DNA of 64,000 bases from Methylocystis sp. KS32 (GCA_002862095.1 PHSQ01000003.1:310001-374000), one strand, 5' to 3'; counted from the first letter of the stretch, positions 44,915 through 55,154 are shown. Notes: a model not told the origin generated them from the letters alone. Made by a program: numbers and translations.

Positions 44915-47479
44915 ATGGATGATCTTCTTACGGAATTTCTTGCGGAGTCGGCCGAGCACATCGACGCCGCGTCGACGGAGCTCGTGCGCCTCGAGAAAGA
45001 CCCTGGGGATGTCGCGCTTATCGCAAGCCTGTTTCGGCACATTCACACCATCAAAGGCAGCAGCGGCTTCCTCAGTCTGCCGCGCATCGGCCGTCTCACC
45101 CATGCGGCCGAGGCGCTCATCGGCCGCCTGAGGGATGGCGCGCAGGCCACGCCCGAAAATATTTCCTTGGTTCTCAAGGCCGTCGATCGCTTGTCGATCG
45201 TGCTAGCTGAAATCGGCCGGCTCGAAATGGAGCCGGAGGGCGACGACAGCGACATATTGCAAGAGCTCGAAGCGCGGACAAGCCTGCTGCGGACCGCGCC
45301 GGCGCCGGAAGCGGCGCTTGCTCCGGCCTGGACGCCGCCCGAGCCCGTTCCGCAGGCGGCGCCGCAAGCCGATCCCGCCGCGCCGGCGAGCGTGGCGCCC
45401 GACAACAGAGCGCGTGCGTCGGAGACCGTGCGGGTATCGGTCGGCGTACTCGACCGGCTGATGGGAATTGTCTCGGAGCTCGTTCTCACACGCAACCAGC
45501 TGCTCGAGCTTTCGGGGGCGGCGGGCGACGAACGCATCAAGGGTTCGCTCCAAAGTCTTTCCAGCGTGACCAGCGATTTACAGGACGCGGTCATGCGCGT
45601 GCGGATGCAGCCGGTAGGCAAGCTTTTCGCCACATTGCCCCGCCTCGTGCGCGATCTGTCGGTGGAGCTGCGCAAGAAGATCCGGATCGAGACTCATGGC
45701 GCCGATACGGAACTCGATCGCCAGGTGATCGAGTTGATCCGGGCGCCGCTCACCCATATCGTTCGAAACGCGGCGGATCACGGAATCGAATCCGTGGCTC
45801 AGCGCGCCGCGGCGGGCAAGCCCGAAACCGGAACGATTCGGGTCACGGCTTCCTACGACGCCGGCCAGATCACCCTGGAAGTAAAGGACGACGGACGCGG
45901 GCTCAATGTCGCCCGCATAAGAGAAATCGCACGCGAGCGCGGCCTCGTTAGTCCGCAGGCGCTCGAAAAAATGTCCGACGCGGATCTCTATCCGCTCATT
46001 TTGTTGCCCGGGTTTTCGACCGCCGCCCAGGTGACGAAGGTTTCCGGCCGAGGCGTCGGCATGGACGTCGTGCGCGACAATATTCAGTCGATCGGCGGAA
46101 CCGTCTCGATCAACTCACGCGTGGGCGCCGGCACGACCGTCACTTTGCGCATTCCTCTCACCCTGGCGATCGCGCCGGCGCTGATTCTGTCGAGCAGAGG
46201 TTCACGCTTCGCCGTTCCCCAGATCGCGGTGGTCGAAGTTGTTGGCGTCGGTCCAGGTTTCGACAGCGAGATTCAATATCTGCACGAGTCCCCGATTTTG
46301 AGACTGCGCGGCGACGTCCTGCCGCTGGTCGAGCTCGCGACAATCTTGCAGCTCGCTCCCCCAGATGCGATCTCTCCCGAGAAGACCGCCTTCGCCGTCA
46401 TCCTTCGGGTGGGCGGCGTGCGCTTCGGCTTGCTGGTGGAAACGATCGCCGACGTGCAGGAGGTGGTGATCGAGCCTCTGGTGGGAGCCCTCGCGCGGAT
46501 CGGGGTTTTTTCCGGTCAGACGATTTTGGGAGATGGCGCTGCCGTTCTGCTTCTCGACCCTGCGGCGATTATCGAGCGGGCGGGCATAGAAAACATCGGC
46601 GACAATCGGTCGTCGGGCGTCGAGAGCGCGATCCGGGATGAGAGACGCAAGACCAGCATCATCATGCTGCGGGCGGGCGGCGGCGCGTTGAAGGCCCTGC
46701 CGCTATCGCTGGTCATGCGCATCGAGGAAGTGGACTCTTCTTGCCTCTCGCGCTCGGGGGACGTCTATGTGATGCCTCACGAAGGCCGTCTGCTTCCGGT
46801 GATGCTCGCGTCGGAAGACATGAGGATTCAGGCTCGCGCCTATCCGCTTCTCGTGCTCGCCGGGGCGGGGCAGGCCGTGGGCCTCCTCGTGGAAGATGTC
46901 GTCGATGTGTTGGACGCGCCTCTCGATCTCCAAATGTCCGGCGTCGACGAGAGAATCGTCGGAGTCGCCAATCTGCGTGGCGCAATCGTCGAGCTGCTGG
47001 ACATTGCTTATTTTCTGGATCGCGCCAATCCCGGCGCGCTCGCGCGCGGAGTCAACCACCGCCCCAGAGTCCTTTTGGTGGACGACAAGCAATTCTTCCG
47101 GGACATGCTCGGCCTGGCCCTGTCCGCCAACAATTACGAAGTGAGCGCGGCGCAATCGGGCTCGGAAGCGCTCGCGATGATCGAAAAAGGTTTGAACATA
47201 GACGCACTCGTCACCGACATCGACATGCCGAACATGGATGGCTATGCGCTGACCCGTCAATTTCTGGCGTTGCCGGAATGCGCCGATATTCCCGTCATCG
47301 CGCTCGCTCCGCAGGCGACCCCGCAAATCCGCGAGGCGGCCGCAGCCTGCGGCGCGCGGGCGGTAGCGGGAAAATTTGACCGCCGGGCGCTGGTGGGCTT
47401 TTTGGACAGCTACATCGGCGCCGCTTACGCGACGGCCGAACGAATCGAACAGCGAGTCATGACGGAGATCGCGGCATGA
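44915..47479 (+). CDS. cheA: CheA-type hybrid histidine kinase with receiver domain
   Basis: Kinase of 854 aa. The N-terminal HPt domain has H44 in HTIKGSSGF. A proline/alanine linker (about 125-165) replaces the usual P2 domain. The dimerisation domain (VSVGVLDRLMGIVSELVLTRNQLLE) and ATP-binding domain (HIVRNAADHGIE, DDGRGLN, GRGVGMDVVRDNI) follow. There are a CheW-like domain, a second CheW-like region (about 575-710) and a C-terminal receiver (LLVDDKQFFRDM, phospho-Asp in VTDIDMPNMDGYA). A fused receiver is typical of Alphaproteobacteria CheA relatives involved in non-chemotactic signalling. ATG 44915 is preferred over an upstream TTG frame. Confidence 0.93.
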   Translation: MDDLLTEFLAESAEHIDAASTELVRLEKDPGDVALIASLFRHIHTIKGSSGFLSLPRIGRLTHAAEALIGRLRDGAQATPENISLVLKAVDRLSIVLAEIGRLEMEPEGDDSDILQELEARTSLLRTAPAPEAALAPAWTPPEPVPQAAPQADPAAPASVAPDNRARASETVRVSVGVLDRLMGIVSELVLTRNQLLELSGAAGDERIKGSLQSLSSVTSDLQDAVMRVRMQPVGKLFATLPRLVRDLSVELRKKIRIETHGADTELDRQVIELIRAPLTHIVRNAADHGIESVAQRAAAGKPETGTIRVTASYDAGQITLEVKDDGRGLNVARIREIARERGLVSPQALEKMSDADLYPLILLPGFSTAAQVTKVSGRGVGMDVVRDNIQSIGGTVSINSRVGAGTTVTLRIPLTLAIAPALILSSRGSRFAVPQIAVVEVVGVGPGFDSEIQYLHESPILRLRGDVLPLVELATILQLAPPDAISPEKTAFAVILRVGGVRFGLLVETIADVQEVVIEPLVGALARIGVFSGQTILGDGAAVLLLDPAAIIERAGIENIGDNRSSGVESAIRDERRKTSIIMLRAGGGALKALPLSLVMRIEEVDSSCLSRSGDVYVMPHEGRLLPVMLASEDMRIQARAYPLLVLAGAGQAVGLLVEDVVDVLDAPLDLQMSGVDERIVGVANLRGAIVELLDIAYFLDRANPGALARGVNHRPRVLLVDDKQFFRDMLGLALSANNYEVSAAQSGSEALAMIEKGLNIDALVTDIDMPNMDGYALTRQFLALPECADIPVIALAPQATPQIREAAAACGARAVAGKFDRRALVGFLDSYIGAAYATAERIEQRVMTEIAA

Positions 47480-48024
47480 GCTTCGATCTCGCCGATTTCA
47501 GCTACAGCCGTCACCGTCCGAAAAGTCATTCGACGCGAACGGTCAGTCATTTCACCATAAGGGTGAAGGATCGGGTGGTCGGCTTGCCGGTGGATTGCGT
47601 GAAGACGGTGTTCCACTTCGACAAGCTCACCCCGGTTCCCCTTGCGCCCCGCGAAATCGCTGGCCTCGCAAATCTGCGCGGCCGCATCGTCACCGCTCTG
47701 CACCTTGACAGATGTCTGCGAATCGACAAGGGAGCGCCGAGTTCGAACCCCGTCGCCGTGGGCGTCTGCCACAATGGAGAGGATTACGCGCTCCTCGTGG
47801 ACGACATGGGCGACGTCATCGTGAGCGACGAAGCTGATCGCGTGGAGGCCCCCAGCCACGCCGAAGGTCACATGATGACTCTGATGTCAGGATGTTTTCG
47901 TTACGATCAGGGTTTTTTATCGATCATTGACGTTGGGGCGCTAATCAGGAGCGTGGCGCTGCAAAGCGAGACGGCGAACGGGCCGGGGATTTCCAAAAAG
48001 TCAGCAAGAGGAGCGGATCGATGA
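47476..48024 (+). CDS. cheW: CheW coupling protein
   Basis: CheW of 182 aa: FTIRVKDRVVGLPVDCVKTVFHFDKLTPVPLAPREIAGLANLRGRIVTALHL is the two-lobed beta-fold signature, and GVCHNGEDYALLVDDMGDVI follows. It normally couples a receptor to CheA; no receptor gene is nearby. It overlaps cheA and cheY by four bases each. Confidence 0.92.
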   Translation: MSFDLADFSYSRHRPKSHSTRTVSHFTIRVKDRVVGLPVDCVKTVFHFDKLTPVPLAPREIAGLANLRGRIVTALHLDRCLRIDKGAPSSNPVAVGVCHNGEDYALLVDDMGDVIVSDEADRVEAPSHAEGHMMTLMSGCFRYDQGFLSIIDVGALIRSVALQSETANGPGISKKSARGADR

Positions 48025-48386
48025 AACAGGTTCTCGTGGTCGACGATAGCGCTGTCATTCGCAAGGTGGCGCGGCGCATTCTCGAAGGGATGCATTTTCG
48101 CACGTCGGAAGCCGCCGACGGCCGACTCGCGCTCGCCGAATGCGAGAGGGTGATGCCGGACGTCATTCTGCTCGACTGGAACATGCCGGAGATGGACGGC
48201 TTCGAATTTCTCTGCGCGCTGCGAAAAATGCCCGGTGGATCGGAGCCCAAGGTCGTCTTCTGTACGACCGAGAACGAAGTCGGTCACATCGCTCGCGCGA
48301 TGCACGCCGGAGCCGACGAATATATCATGAAGCCGTTCGATCAAAACATCGTTCGTTCGAAGTTCCAGGAGATTGGTCTCGTGTGA
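48021..48386 (+). CDS. cheY: CheY-type single-domain response regulator
   Basis: Receiver of 121 aa: VLVVDDSAVIRKVARRIL holds the acidic pair, ILLDWNMPEMDGFEF the phospho-aspartate (about 53), and YIMKPFDQNI the conserved lysine. It overlaps cheW by four bases. Because chpT and ctrA flank the set, its output may be regulatory instead of flagellar. Confidence 0.94.
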   Translation: MKQVLVVDDSAVIRKVARRILEGMHFRTSEAADGRLALAECERVMPDVILLDWNMPEMDGFEFLCALRKMPGGSEPKVVFCTTENEVGHIARAMHAGADEYIMKPFDQNIVRSKFQEIGLV

Positions 48387-48541
48387 TCGCGAGCGCCGCC
48401 AGGACCTTATTCAACCGATGCGCCCCCAGGTGGCGGCGCGACTTGAGGCAAATCGGTAATGCGTAACGGAAATCATATGTGTTTGCACGGAGCGTCCTCG
48501 ATCGGTGTGGACTGCTCGCCCTGGCGGTGGGGAAATCGCGG

Positions 48542-49375
48542 ATGACGCTAGCTTATGCGCGATTTCGGCGCCAGATGGCGGCCTTGACCGGCGCGGCTCT
48601 GGGCCTGGACCGCCAATATGTCGCGGAAAGCCGCCTTTCGCCGGTATTGCGCGCGCATAGGGTCGCCGATTTGCTCGAACTGACCAGAATCATCGACGCG
48701 CATGAAAATGAAACACTCATAAGAGAAGTCGTCGACGCCATGACCAATAATGAAACCTCGTTCTTTCGCGATCGGGCGCCCTTCGACGAATTTCGCGAGC
48801 GCGTCCTGCCCCAACTCATGGCGGCGCGCGCCAATGTCAAACGTTTGCGGATATGGTGCGCCGCCGCCGCCACGGGACAAGAGGTTTATTCGCTCGCCAT
48901 GACGCTGGATCACGAGGCGAGGGCGTTGCGCGGCTGGGCCGTGGAAATTCTCGGCACCGATATTTCGGGGGCGGCGATAGAGGTCGCGCGCAAAGGATTC
49001 TACAGTCAATTCGAGGTGCAGCGCGGCTTGTCGACGAGCCATCTGCTGCGATATTTCCATCGTCACGAAGAGGGCTGGCGCGTCAATGAACATTTGCGCG
49101 CGCGAGTGGCGTTCGGCGAGTTCAATTTGTTGTCAGATCCGTCCTTGCTCGGAACATTCGACGTCATTTTCTGCCGCAATGTGCTGATCTATTTCGAACC
49201 CGAGGTGAAAAGAGACGTGCTCTCCCGGCTTGCCGGCGTTCTTGCGCAGGACGGCTTCCTGTTTCTAGGCTCGGCGGAAAGCATTGGCGAGGCTTGTCCG
49301 GCTTTCGCTCCGGTTTCGAACGAAAGCGTCTGGCGCCTTCGTTCGCGGCCGCAACCCAAGCTGGCGCTAGCCTGA
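48542..49375 (+). CDS. cheR: CheR chemoreceptor methyltransferase
   Basis: CheR of 277 aa. The N-terminal helical domain ends in MTNNETSFFRDRAPFDEFRERVLP. The SAM domain has RIWCAAAATGQEVYSLAMTL, ILGTDISGAAIEVARKG and FDVIFCRNVLIYFEPEVKRDVLSRL. It methylates receptor glutamates, yet no receptor or CheB is in the window. The start at 48542 follows a gap of about 155 bases after cheY; an in-frame start at 48479 is less likely. Confidence 0.92.
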   Translation: MTLAYARFRRQMAALTGAALGLDRQYVAESRLSPVLRAHRVADLLELTRIIDAHENETLIREVVDAMTNNETSFFRDRAPFDEFRERVLPQLMAARANVKRLRIWCAAAATGQEVYSLAMTLDHEARALRGWAVEILGTDISGAAIEVARKGFYSQFEVQRGLSTSHLLRYFHRHEEGWRVNEHLRARVAFGEFNLLSDPSLLGTFDVIFCRNVLIYFEPEVKRDVLSRLAGVLAQDGFLFLGSAESIGEACPAFAPVSNESVWRLRSRPQPKLALA

Positions 49376-49400
49376 TTCTGCCTTTTTGCGAGAAGAATCC

Positions 49401-49423
49401 GAGGAGAGGAGAGGAGAGGAGAG
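49401..49423. repeat. Pentanucleotide simple repeat (GAGGA)n
   Basis: About 4.6 copies of GAGGA in tandem, 26 bases after the cheR stop. Short, non-coding. Confidence 0.75.
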
Positions 49424-49597
49424 TCGTCGTCGCGATCGCGAGGCGACCCAATCCAGAGCCAGCGCGCCCACCGGATTGCTTCGTCGCTATCGTTCCTCGC
49501 AATGAGGGGAGGGCGGCGTCGGTCATTGCGCGCGGCGAGCCGGAGGTCAGGGGACGCAATCCAGGAGGGCGTCATACGCGTCGAATGCGTCGCGCGC

Positions 49598-49640
49598 CGC
49601 AAAAAAAGGGCGCCGTCCCCCGCTGGGGCAGCGCCTTTTT
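49598..49640 (-). terminator. Intrinsic terminator of ctrA (possibly bidirectional)
   Basis: A GC-rich hairpin (GGCGC arm, CCCC/GGGG core) is flanked by seven A on its left and five T on its right, just after the ctrA stop. Read on the minus strand it ends in a seven-T run. Confidence 0.75.
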
Positions 49641-49657
49641 GTCGTCTGACCGCGTTG

Positions 49658-50359
49658 TCAGGCGGTGATGCGCTCGTCTGTCTCGCTCGGCTCGCGCAGC
49701 ACATAGCCGCGCCCCCATACGGTCTCGATATAGTTGCGTCCATCGCTGGCGTTCGCGAGCTTCTTGCGCAGCTTGCAGATGAACACGTCGATGATTTTGA
49801 GCTCGGGTTCGTCCATTCCGCCATAAAGGTGATTTAAGAACATTTCCTTTGTAAGGGTGGTGCCCTTGCGCAAGGAAAGCAGTTCGAGCATCTGATATTC
49901 CTTGCCGGTCAGATGAACGCGCGCGCCGTTCACCTCGACCGTCTTTTGATCGAGGTTCACGATGAGGTCGCCGGTCGTGATGACCGATTGGGCATGGCCC
50001 TTGGAGCGGCGGACGATGGCGTGAATACGGGCCACCAATTCGTCTTTGTGGAAAGGCTTGGTGAGATAATCGTCCGCTCCGAACCCGAGGCCCTTCACCT
50101 TGTCCTCGATTCCTGCAAGCCCGGAGAGAATGAGGATCGGGGTTTTCACCTTGGCGACACGCAGCGTCCGCAGCACCTCGTAGCCGGACATGTCGGGGAG
50201 ATTGAGGTCGAGCAGAATAATGTCGTAGTCGTAGAGCTTGCCTAGATCAATGCCTTCTTCGCCGAGATCGGTCGTGTAAACGTTGAAGTTCTCCGACTTG
50301 AGCATGAGCTCTATGCTCTGAGCGGTCGCGCTGTCGTCTTCGATCAATAAAACGCGCAT
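49658..50359 (-). CDS. ctrA: CtrA cell-cycle master response regulator
   Basis: OmpR-family regulator of 233 aa. The receiver begins [20 protein letters not shown] with phospho-acceptor D51 in [13 protein letters not shown]. The C-terminal winged helix ([32 protein letters not shown], then [13 protein letters not shown]) is nearly the Caulobacter CtrA sequence. CtrA controls replication, division and motility genes. The start at 50359 has GGGGAA 5 bases upstream. It is convergent with cheR. The upstream region holds five GANTC sites. Confidence 0.97.
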   Translation of the reverse strand: MRVLLIEDDSATAQSIELMLKSENFNVYTTDLGEEGIDLGKLYDYDIILLDLNLPDMSGYEVLRTLRVAKVKTPILILSGLAGIEDKVKGLGFGADDYLTKPFHKDELVARIHAIVRRSKGHAQSVITTGDLIVNLDQKTVEVNGARVHLTGKEYQMLELLSLRKGTTLTKEMFLNHLYGGMDEPELKIIDVFICKLRKKLANASDGRNYIETVWGRGYVLREPSETDERITA

Positions 50360-50521
50360 GTTGGTTCCCCACCAAGCTCCATGGTTTTCGCGACCGACGA
50401 CGCGCCGCCGCACGGCGGCGCTGTCTCGCCTCGAAGAGGCCGAGCGCCCACGTCCCCCTATTCGATTAACGCTATGCGACAATGGTTAACAAACCATCAC
50501 TCTGGCCACGCCCGTCGACCC

Positions 50522-50729
50522 GACTCTTAATTACGAAACGCTGAACGGCTCGTAGCGAACCGAGCGCGGGGGTGAAAGGCGCGGACCCTGAAATCGTGTG
50601 AAACCCTCCGAGCCGCCGCCCTCGATGGGAGCGGACTCGAAGCGGGAAATCGGCACGCGAATCATTCTTTCCAAGACTGTATAGCGCGCTCGGCGGCGCA
50701 GGTGAATCGATCTGTTGCGTCGCGGAATC
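50522..50729. promoter_or_regulatory. Cluster of five GANTC (CcrM methylation) sites
   Basis: GANTC occurs at 50522, 50634, 50659, 50704 and 50725. GANTC is the CcrM methylation target, and methylation state controls ctrA transcription in Caulobacter. This is denser than chance in GC-rich DNA. Confidence 0.7.
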
Positions 50730-51053
50730 CCTGGCCTGTCCGCGATAAAAAAACCTCATTCCGTCGTGCGCATTCTCGTCGCGGCGTCGCCATGAGATTG
50801 ACTTGGCGACAAGCTTTCCCCTATATGCCGGCTGCGGCGTCGCCTCTCCAAGAGGCGGCGTCTGCGTCTTTAAAGCCGGGCGCGACGCCGCGACCCGCGT
50901 TTCCGGGCCGGCGTTCGGGCGCGCAGAAAGCGCGCGCGATGCTGCTGGCTACGATGTGAAATTAGGCCATCGCGCCGGCAGAGGGATTTCCCAGGCCGTG
51001 TCGGTTGGCGAGTGGTCTGGGTGGGGCGTCGAGACTTTGCCCCAAAGAGAAAA

Positions 51054-51086
51054 GCAAGATAAGTCAGAGGCCTGACTTATTCTTGC
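51054..51086 (+). promoter_or_regulatory. Hairpin in the rpmH leader
   Basis: GCAAGATAAGTCAG and CTGACTTATTCTTGC form a near-perfect stem (one bulged T) with an AGGC loop, ending 6 bases before the rpmH ribosome-binding site. It could regulate translation or mark a processing site. Confidence 0.55.
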
Positions 51087-51101
51087 AAGCGGAGAAAAAC
51101 G

Positions 51102-51236
51102 GTGAAGAGAACATATCAGCCAAGCAAAATCGTGCGCAAGCGCCGCCATGGCTTTCGCTCGCGCATGGAGACGGTCGGCGGTCGAAAGGTGATCGCGGCG
51201 CGGCGCGCCCGCGGTCGCAAGCGCTTGTCGGCCTGA
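51102..51236 (+). CDS. rpmH: 50S ribosomal protein L34
   Basis: Ribosomal protein of 44 aa read from a GTG start: [20 protein letters not shown], then [20 protein letters not shown], ending RLSA. Sequence and length are diagnostic for L34. GGAG lies 8 bases before the GTG. It starts the conserved rpmH-rnpA-yidC-engB run. Confidence 0.97.
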   Translation: MKRTYQPSKIVRKRRHGFRSRMETVGGRKVIAARRARGRKRLSA

Positions 51237-51272
51237 GCGGGTCGTTGAACCTACTTCGGGGCGGGGTCGAAA

Positions 51273-51701
51273 ATGACCGAGGAAGCTTCCGGCGCGTCGA
51301 AGCCGAAGTTCGCCGCGCCCAAAAGGCTGCTCCGGCGCGAGGAGTTCCTTCGCGCGGCGGCGAGCGGCTTGTCGCGGCATTATAACGCGTTCAAGCTGCA
51401 AATGGCTGTCCGCGCGGGCGGCGAAGAGGGCGCGCCGCGCTTCGGGTTCACCGTGACCAAGAAAATAGCGGGCGCCGTAGGTCGCAATAGAATCCGCCGT
51501 CGGCTAAAAGAGGCGTTGCGCGTTTCGAAAGCTCTTGGCGCGCGCCCGGGGCGGGATTACGTGTTCGTCGCCAGGGGTGGCGCGCTTGTGGCGCCATTCG
51601 CCGATCTCATATCGCAAATGGAGGACGGGCTGGCGGGTGTCGGCCGTCCTCGCGAAGCAAATCGCCCTAAGAATCAAAAGAACAGGCCTGTCGCGCCATG
51701 A
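51273..51701 (+). CDS. rnpA: Ribonuclease P protein component
   Basis: RNase P protein of 142 aa. [15 protein letters not shown] and [27 protein letters not shown] (the RNR motif) are the family signatures. It helps RNase P RNA process tRNA 5' ends. It starts 36 bases after rpmH and overlaps yidC by four bases. Confidence 0.96.
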   Translation: MTEEASGASKPKFAAPKRLLRREEFLRAAASGLSRHYNAFKLQMAVRAGGEEGAPRFGFTVTKKIAGAVGRNRIRRRLKEALRVSKALGARPGRDYVFVARGGALVAPFADLISQMEDGLAGVGRPREANRPKNQKNRPVAP

Positions 51702-53485
51702 CACAACACACCAGGAATATGCTCATCGCCGCCGCCCTGTCGTTGACCTTCATTGGGGTTTGGGATTATTTTTACGCCTTCCCGCAAATAGACAAGCAGC
51801 GCGCGCGCGTGACGGAGCAACAGCGCGAGGCCGCCTTGCCGAAGCTCGGCGCCCCGGAAAAGGCCGCCTCCGCGGTGGAGGCTGCGCGTCCGCTCCTCGT
51901 CAAGAGCCGGGCGGAGGCGCTCGCCGGCAGTCCGCGAATTTCCATCGACACGCGCTCGATCTCGGGCTCGATCGCACTCAAGGGCGCCCGGATCGACGAC
52001 ATTTCGCTGAAGAGCTATCACGAAACGGTGGATCGGCAGAGCCCGATCATCGTGCTGTTGTCGCCGGAGGAGAGCCCGCAACCTTATTTCACCGAAACTG
52101 GCTATCTCACCGACGCGGTCGAGGGCGCCCCGGCGCTGCCGACGACGGAAACGCTATGGACGGCCGACAGCGACAAACTGACCGCGAGTCATCCCGTCAC
52201 GCTGAGCTACGACAACGGCCAAGGCTTGCGGTTCAAACGCAAAATCTCGGTCGACGACGAATATCTGTTTAATATCGAGGACAGCGTCGAAAACACGACG
52301 GAAAAGCCCGTCCAACTCTTTTCCTTTGCTCGCGTGACGCGCATCGGGCGGCCGAAGGGCTCGGGATACGCCGCGCTGCACGAGGGTTTCATCGGCGTGA
52401 TCGGCGAGGAAGGGGCTCAGGAAGTCAATTACGACAAGATCGAAAAAGAGCCCCACGGACAGAAGACATTCAAGGGCGTTGGCGGCTGGGTCGGCTTCAC
52501 CGACAAATATTGGGGCGCGGTGGTCGCGCCCAACCAGTCCGCTCCGCTCGAGGCCCGCTATTCCTCGCTTGGCAATACGGTGAAGACCTATCAGGCCGAC
52601 ACTGTCTCCGAGCCCAAGACGATCGAACCGGGGCAGTCGCTTTCGACGCTCGTGCATGTTTTCGCCGGCGCCAAGGAAGTCGATACGCTCGACGCCTACA
52701 AGACGAATCCGGGTCTCAAGCGCTTCGATCTGCTGATCGACTGGGGATGGTTCTATTTCATCACCCGGCCGATGTTCCGGGTCATCGACTTCCTATACAA
52801 GATCCTCGGCAATTTTGGTCTCGCCGTGTTGGCGGTGACGGTGCTGGTGAAGCTCGCCTTCCTCCCCATCGCGAACAGCAGCTACAAGTCGATCGCGAAA
52901 ATGCGGGCGATTCAGCCCAAGATCAAGGAGTTGAAGGAAAGATGCGGCGACGATAAGCACAAATTCAATATGGAGCAGATGGAGCTCTATAAGCGCGAGA
53001 AGATCAGCCCGCTTGGCGGCTGTATTCCGATGTTGTTGCAGATCCCAGTATTCTTCTCGCTCTACAAGGTGCTGGTCGTCACCATCGAAATGCGGCAGGC
53101 GCCATTCTTTGGCTGGATCAAGGATCTTTCCGCTCCCGATCCGACCAATCTATTCAATCTCTTTGGGTTGATCCCTTACGACCCCACCCATGTTCCCATG
53201 TTCGGTCCTTATCTGGCGCTCGGCGTGTGGCCGCTGTTGATGGGCGTGACCATGTGGCTCCAGATGAAGATGAATCCCGAGCCAACCGACGAGATTCAGA
53301 AAATCGCCTTTGGCTGGATGCCCGTCATGTTCACTTTCACCATGGGCGGATTCGCGTCGGGGCTGGTGATCTACTGGACCTGGAATAATCTTCTCTCGAT
53401 CGTGCAGCAATGGGTCATCATGACCCGCGCGGGGGTGAAGTTCGAGTTGTGGGATAATTTGCGCAAGACTTTCGGTCGCGCGTAA
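51698..53485 (+). CDS. yidC: YidC membrane protein insertase
   Basis: YidC/Oxa1 insertase of 595 aa. The first helix ([22 protein letters not shown]) is followed by a long periplasmic beta-domain (about 60-340). The C-terminal five-helix core begins [15 protein letters not shown] and includes [50 protein letters not shown] and [20 protein letters not shown]. It inserts inner-membrane proteins with or without SecYEG. Confidence 0.98.
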   Translation: MTQHTRNMLIAAALSLTFIGVWDYFYAFPQIDKQRARVTEQQREAALPKLGAPEKAASAVEAARPLLVKSRAEALAGSPRISIDTRSISGSIALKGARIDDISLKSYHETVDRQSPIIVLLSPEESPQPYFTETGYLTDAVEGAPALPTTETLWTADSDKLTASHPVTLSYDNGQGLRFKRKISVDDEYLFNIEDSVENTTEKPVQLFSFARVTRIGRPKGSGYAALHEGFIGVIGEEGAQEVNYDKIEKEPHGQKTFKGVGGWVGFTDKYWGAVVAPNQSAPLEARYSSLGNTVKTYQADTVSEPKTIEPGQSLSTLVHVFAGAKEVDTLDAYKTNPGLKRFDLLIDWGWFYFITRPMFRVIDFLYKILGNFGLAVLAVTVLVKLAFLPIANSSYKSIAKMRAIQPKIKELKERCGDDKHKFNMEQMELYKREKISPLGGCIPMLLQIPVFFSLYKVLVVTIEMRQAPFFGWIKDLSAPDPTNLFNLFGLIPYDPTHVPMFGPYLALGVWPLLMGVTMWLQMKMNPEPTDEIQKIAFGWMPVMFTFTMGGFASGLVIYWTWNNLLSIVQQWVIMTRAGVKFELWDNLRKTFGRA

Positions 53486-53556
53486 ATGAAAAAGACGGCG
53501 CGGAAAATTGGCTCTCGCGCCGCCGCCATGATTGCTCCGCCGTTGCGGGACCGCTC

Positions 53557-54207
53557 GTGAACCTTCCCTCCGACAGCGATTACACCGAAGAGGGGCGGCT
53601 TCTATTCGCCGGCTCGTGCGAATTTATATTCGCCTGCGCCAAGCCGGGCGATCTCCCGCCGCAGGGACCGCCGGAATTCGCTTTCGCCGGCCGTTCCAAT
53701 GTCGGCAAATCCTCGTTGTTGAACGCGCTCGCCAACCGTAAAGCGCTGGCGCGCGTCTCGCATACGCCGGGGCGCACGCAGCAGCTCAATTTTTTCTCCC
53801 TCGGCGACGAGCGGGCGCGAATCGTCGACATGCCGGGTTACGGCTACGCCGCGGTCGGCAAGGACAAGATCGCAAATTGGACGAAAGTGATGCGAGATTA
53901 TCTGCGGGGCCGGGCTTCGCTCGCGCGCGTCTTCGTTCTCGTCGACGGTCGCAGGGGCGTCATGGGCGTCGACGAGGAGATGTTCGGTCTCCTGGACCGC
54001 AGCGCGGTGTCCTATCAGGTCGTCCTCACCAAGCACGACGAAGTGAAGGTCTCGGAGCGCAAGCAGGTGATGGAGGCGACCCAGGCGGCCTTGTCCAAAC
54101 ATCCGGCGGCCTATCCCGAAATCGTCTTTGCATCGTCGCATAGCGGTGAAGGAATTGGTTTCCTGCGCGCGTCGATCGCCCGCGTGCTGCAGGAGAGACT
54201 GGCTTGA
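53557..54207 (+). CDS. engB: EngB/YihA ribosome-biogenesis GTPase
   Basis: GTPase of 216 aa from a GTG start at 53557. G1 is FAGRSNVGKSSLLNAL, G3 DMPGYGYAAVGK, G4 LTKHDEVK. Switch region RTQQLNFFSLGD is typical. It aids 50S subunit assembly. It follows yidC by 71 bases. Confidence 0.96.
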   Translation: MNLPSDSDYTEEGRLLFAGSCEFIFACAKPGDLPPQGPPEFAFAGRSNVGKSSLLNALANRKALARVSHTPGRTQQLNFFSLGDERARIVDMPGYGYAAVGKDKIANWTKVMRDYLRGRASLARVFVLVDGRRGVMGVDEEMFGLLDRSAVSYQVVLTKHDEVKVSERKQVMEATQAALSKHPAAYPEIVFASSHSGEGIGFLRASIARVLQERLA

Positions 54208-54261
54208 AACATCGGGCCGCGCGGGTCTAACTACGGCGCGACGGCTTAAGGGACGGCTCCA

Positions 54262-55146
54262 ATGACCGACAATTCCACCGACGGCGCGCTTCAGCAGGCC
54301 CGGATATTGATGCAGGCGCTGCCCCATATGCTGCGCTACGACGAGGCGACGGTGGTCGTCAAATATGGCGGCCACGCCATGGGCGATGACTCGGTGGCGC
54401 GGGATTTTTCCCGCGACATGGTGCTGCTGGAGCAGTCCGGGGTGAACCCCGTCGTCGTGCATGGCGGCGGCCCGCAAATCGGCGCGATGCTAAAAAAGCT
54501 CGGGATCGCCTCGCAATTTTCCGATGGCCTTCGCGTGACCGACAAGGCCACGATGGACATTGTGGAAATGGTGCTCGCGGGGGCCATCAACAAGCAGATC
54601 GTCGGTTTCATCAATGCCGAAGGCGGACGGGCCATCGGTCTTTGCGGCAAGGACGGCCGCATGGTGACGGCGGCCAAGCTGGCGCGGCCGTCGAACTCCA
54701 CCGGCGACCAGATCGACCTCGGCTTCGTCGGCGAGCCCGTCAAGGTCGACACGACGGTGCTCGACCAGGTGCTGGGGCGCGAACTCATTCCCGTGCTGGC
54801 CCCGATCGCGCAAGGCCCCGGAGGCGACACCTACAACATCAACGCCGACACTTTCGCAGGCGCGATCGCGGGGGCGCTCGGCGCGAAACGGCTCTTGTTC
54901 CTGACCGATGTCGCCGGCGTTCTCGACAAGAACAAGAAACTCATCGAAGAGCTGAAAGTCTCCGATATTCCCAGCCTCATCGCCGACGGGACCATCACCG
55001 GCGGAATGATCCCGAAGGTGGAGACTTGCATGTACGCGATCGAGCGAGGCGTTGAAGGCGTCGTGATCCTCGACGGCAAGCTGCCGCACGCGGTGCTGAT
55101 CGAATTGCTGACCGATCACGGCGCCGGCACGCTGATAACGCGTTAG
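54262..55146 (+). CDS. argB: Acetylglutamate kinase
   Basis: ArgB of 294 aa, second step of arginine synthesis. [12 protein letters not shown] is the phosphate-binding start, [14 protein letters not shown] the substrate loop, [31 protein letters not shown] the ATP site, and [15 protein letters not shown] the lysine-containing end. Typical length and position after engB. Confidence 0.98.
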   Translation: MTDNSTDGALQQARILMQALPHMLRYDEATVVVKYGGHAMGDDSVARDFSRDMVLLEQSGVNPVVVHGGGPQIGAMLKKLGIASQFSDGLRVTDKATMDIVEMVLAGAINKQIVGFINAEGGRAIGLCGKDGRMVTAAKLARPSNSTGDQIDLGFVGEPVKVDTTVLDQVLGRELIPVLAPIAQGPGGDTYNINADTFAGAIAGALGAKRLLFLTDVAGVLDKNKKLIEELKVSDIPSLIADGTITGGMIPKVETCMYAIERGVEGVVILDGKLPHAVLIELLTDHGAGTLITR

Positions 55147-55154
55147 GCGAAGGG

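Larger units (their letters stand above)
50360..51101. other. Intergenic control region between ctrA and rpmH
   Basis: About 740 bases with no convincing gene. On the ctrA side are TTAA half-sites (50466-50469, 50486-50489, 50527-50530) and five GANTC sites. On the rpmH side is the hairpin at 51054-51086. Short frames here lack support. Confidence 0.6.

Noticed and set aside
53499..53530. GGCGCG/CGCGCC pair between yidC and engB as a terminator
   Set aside because: Short stem, no T-run, and engB follows at once in the same operon order seen elsewhere.
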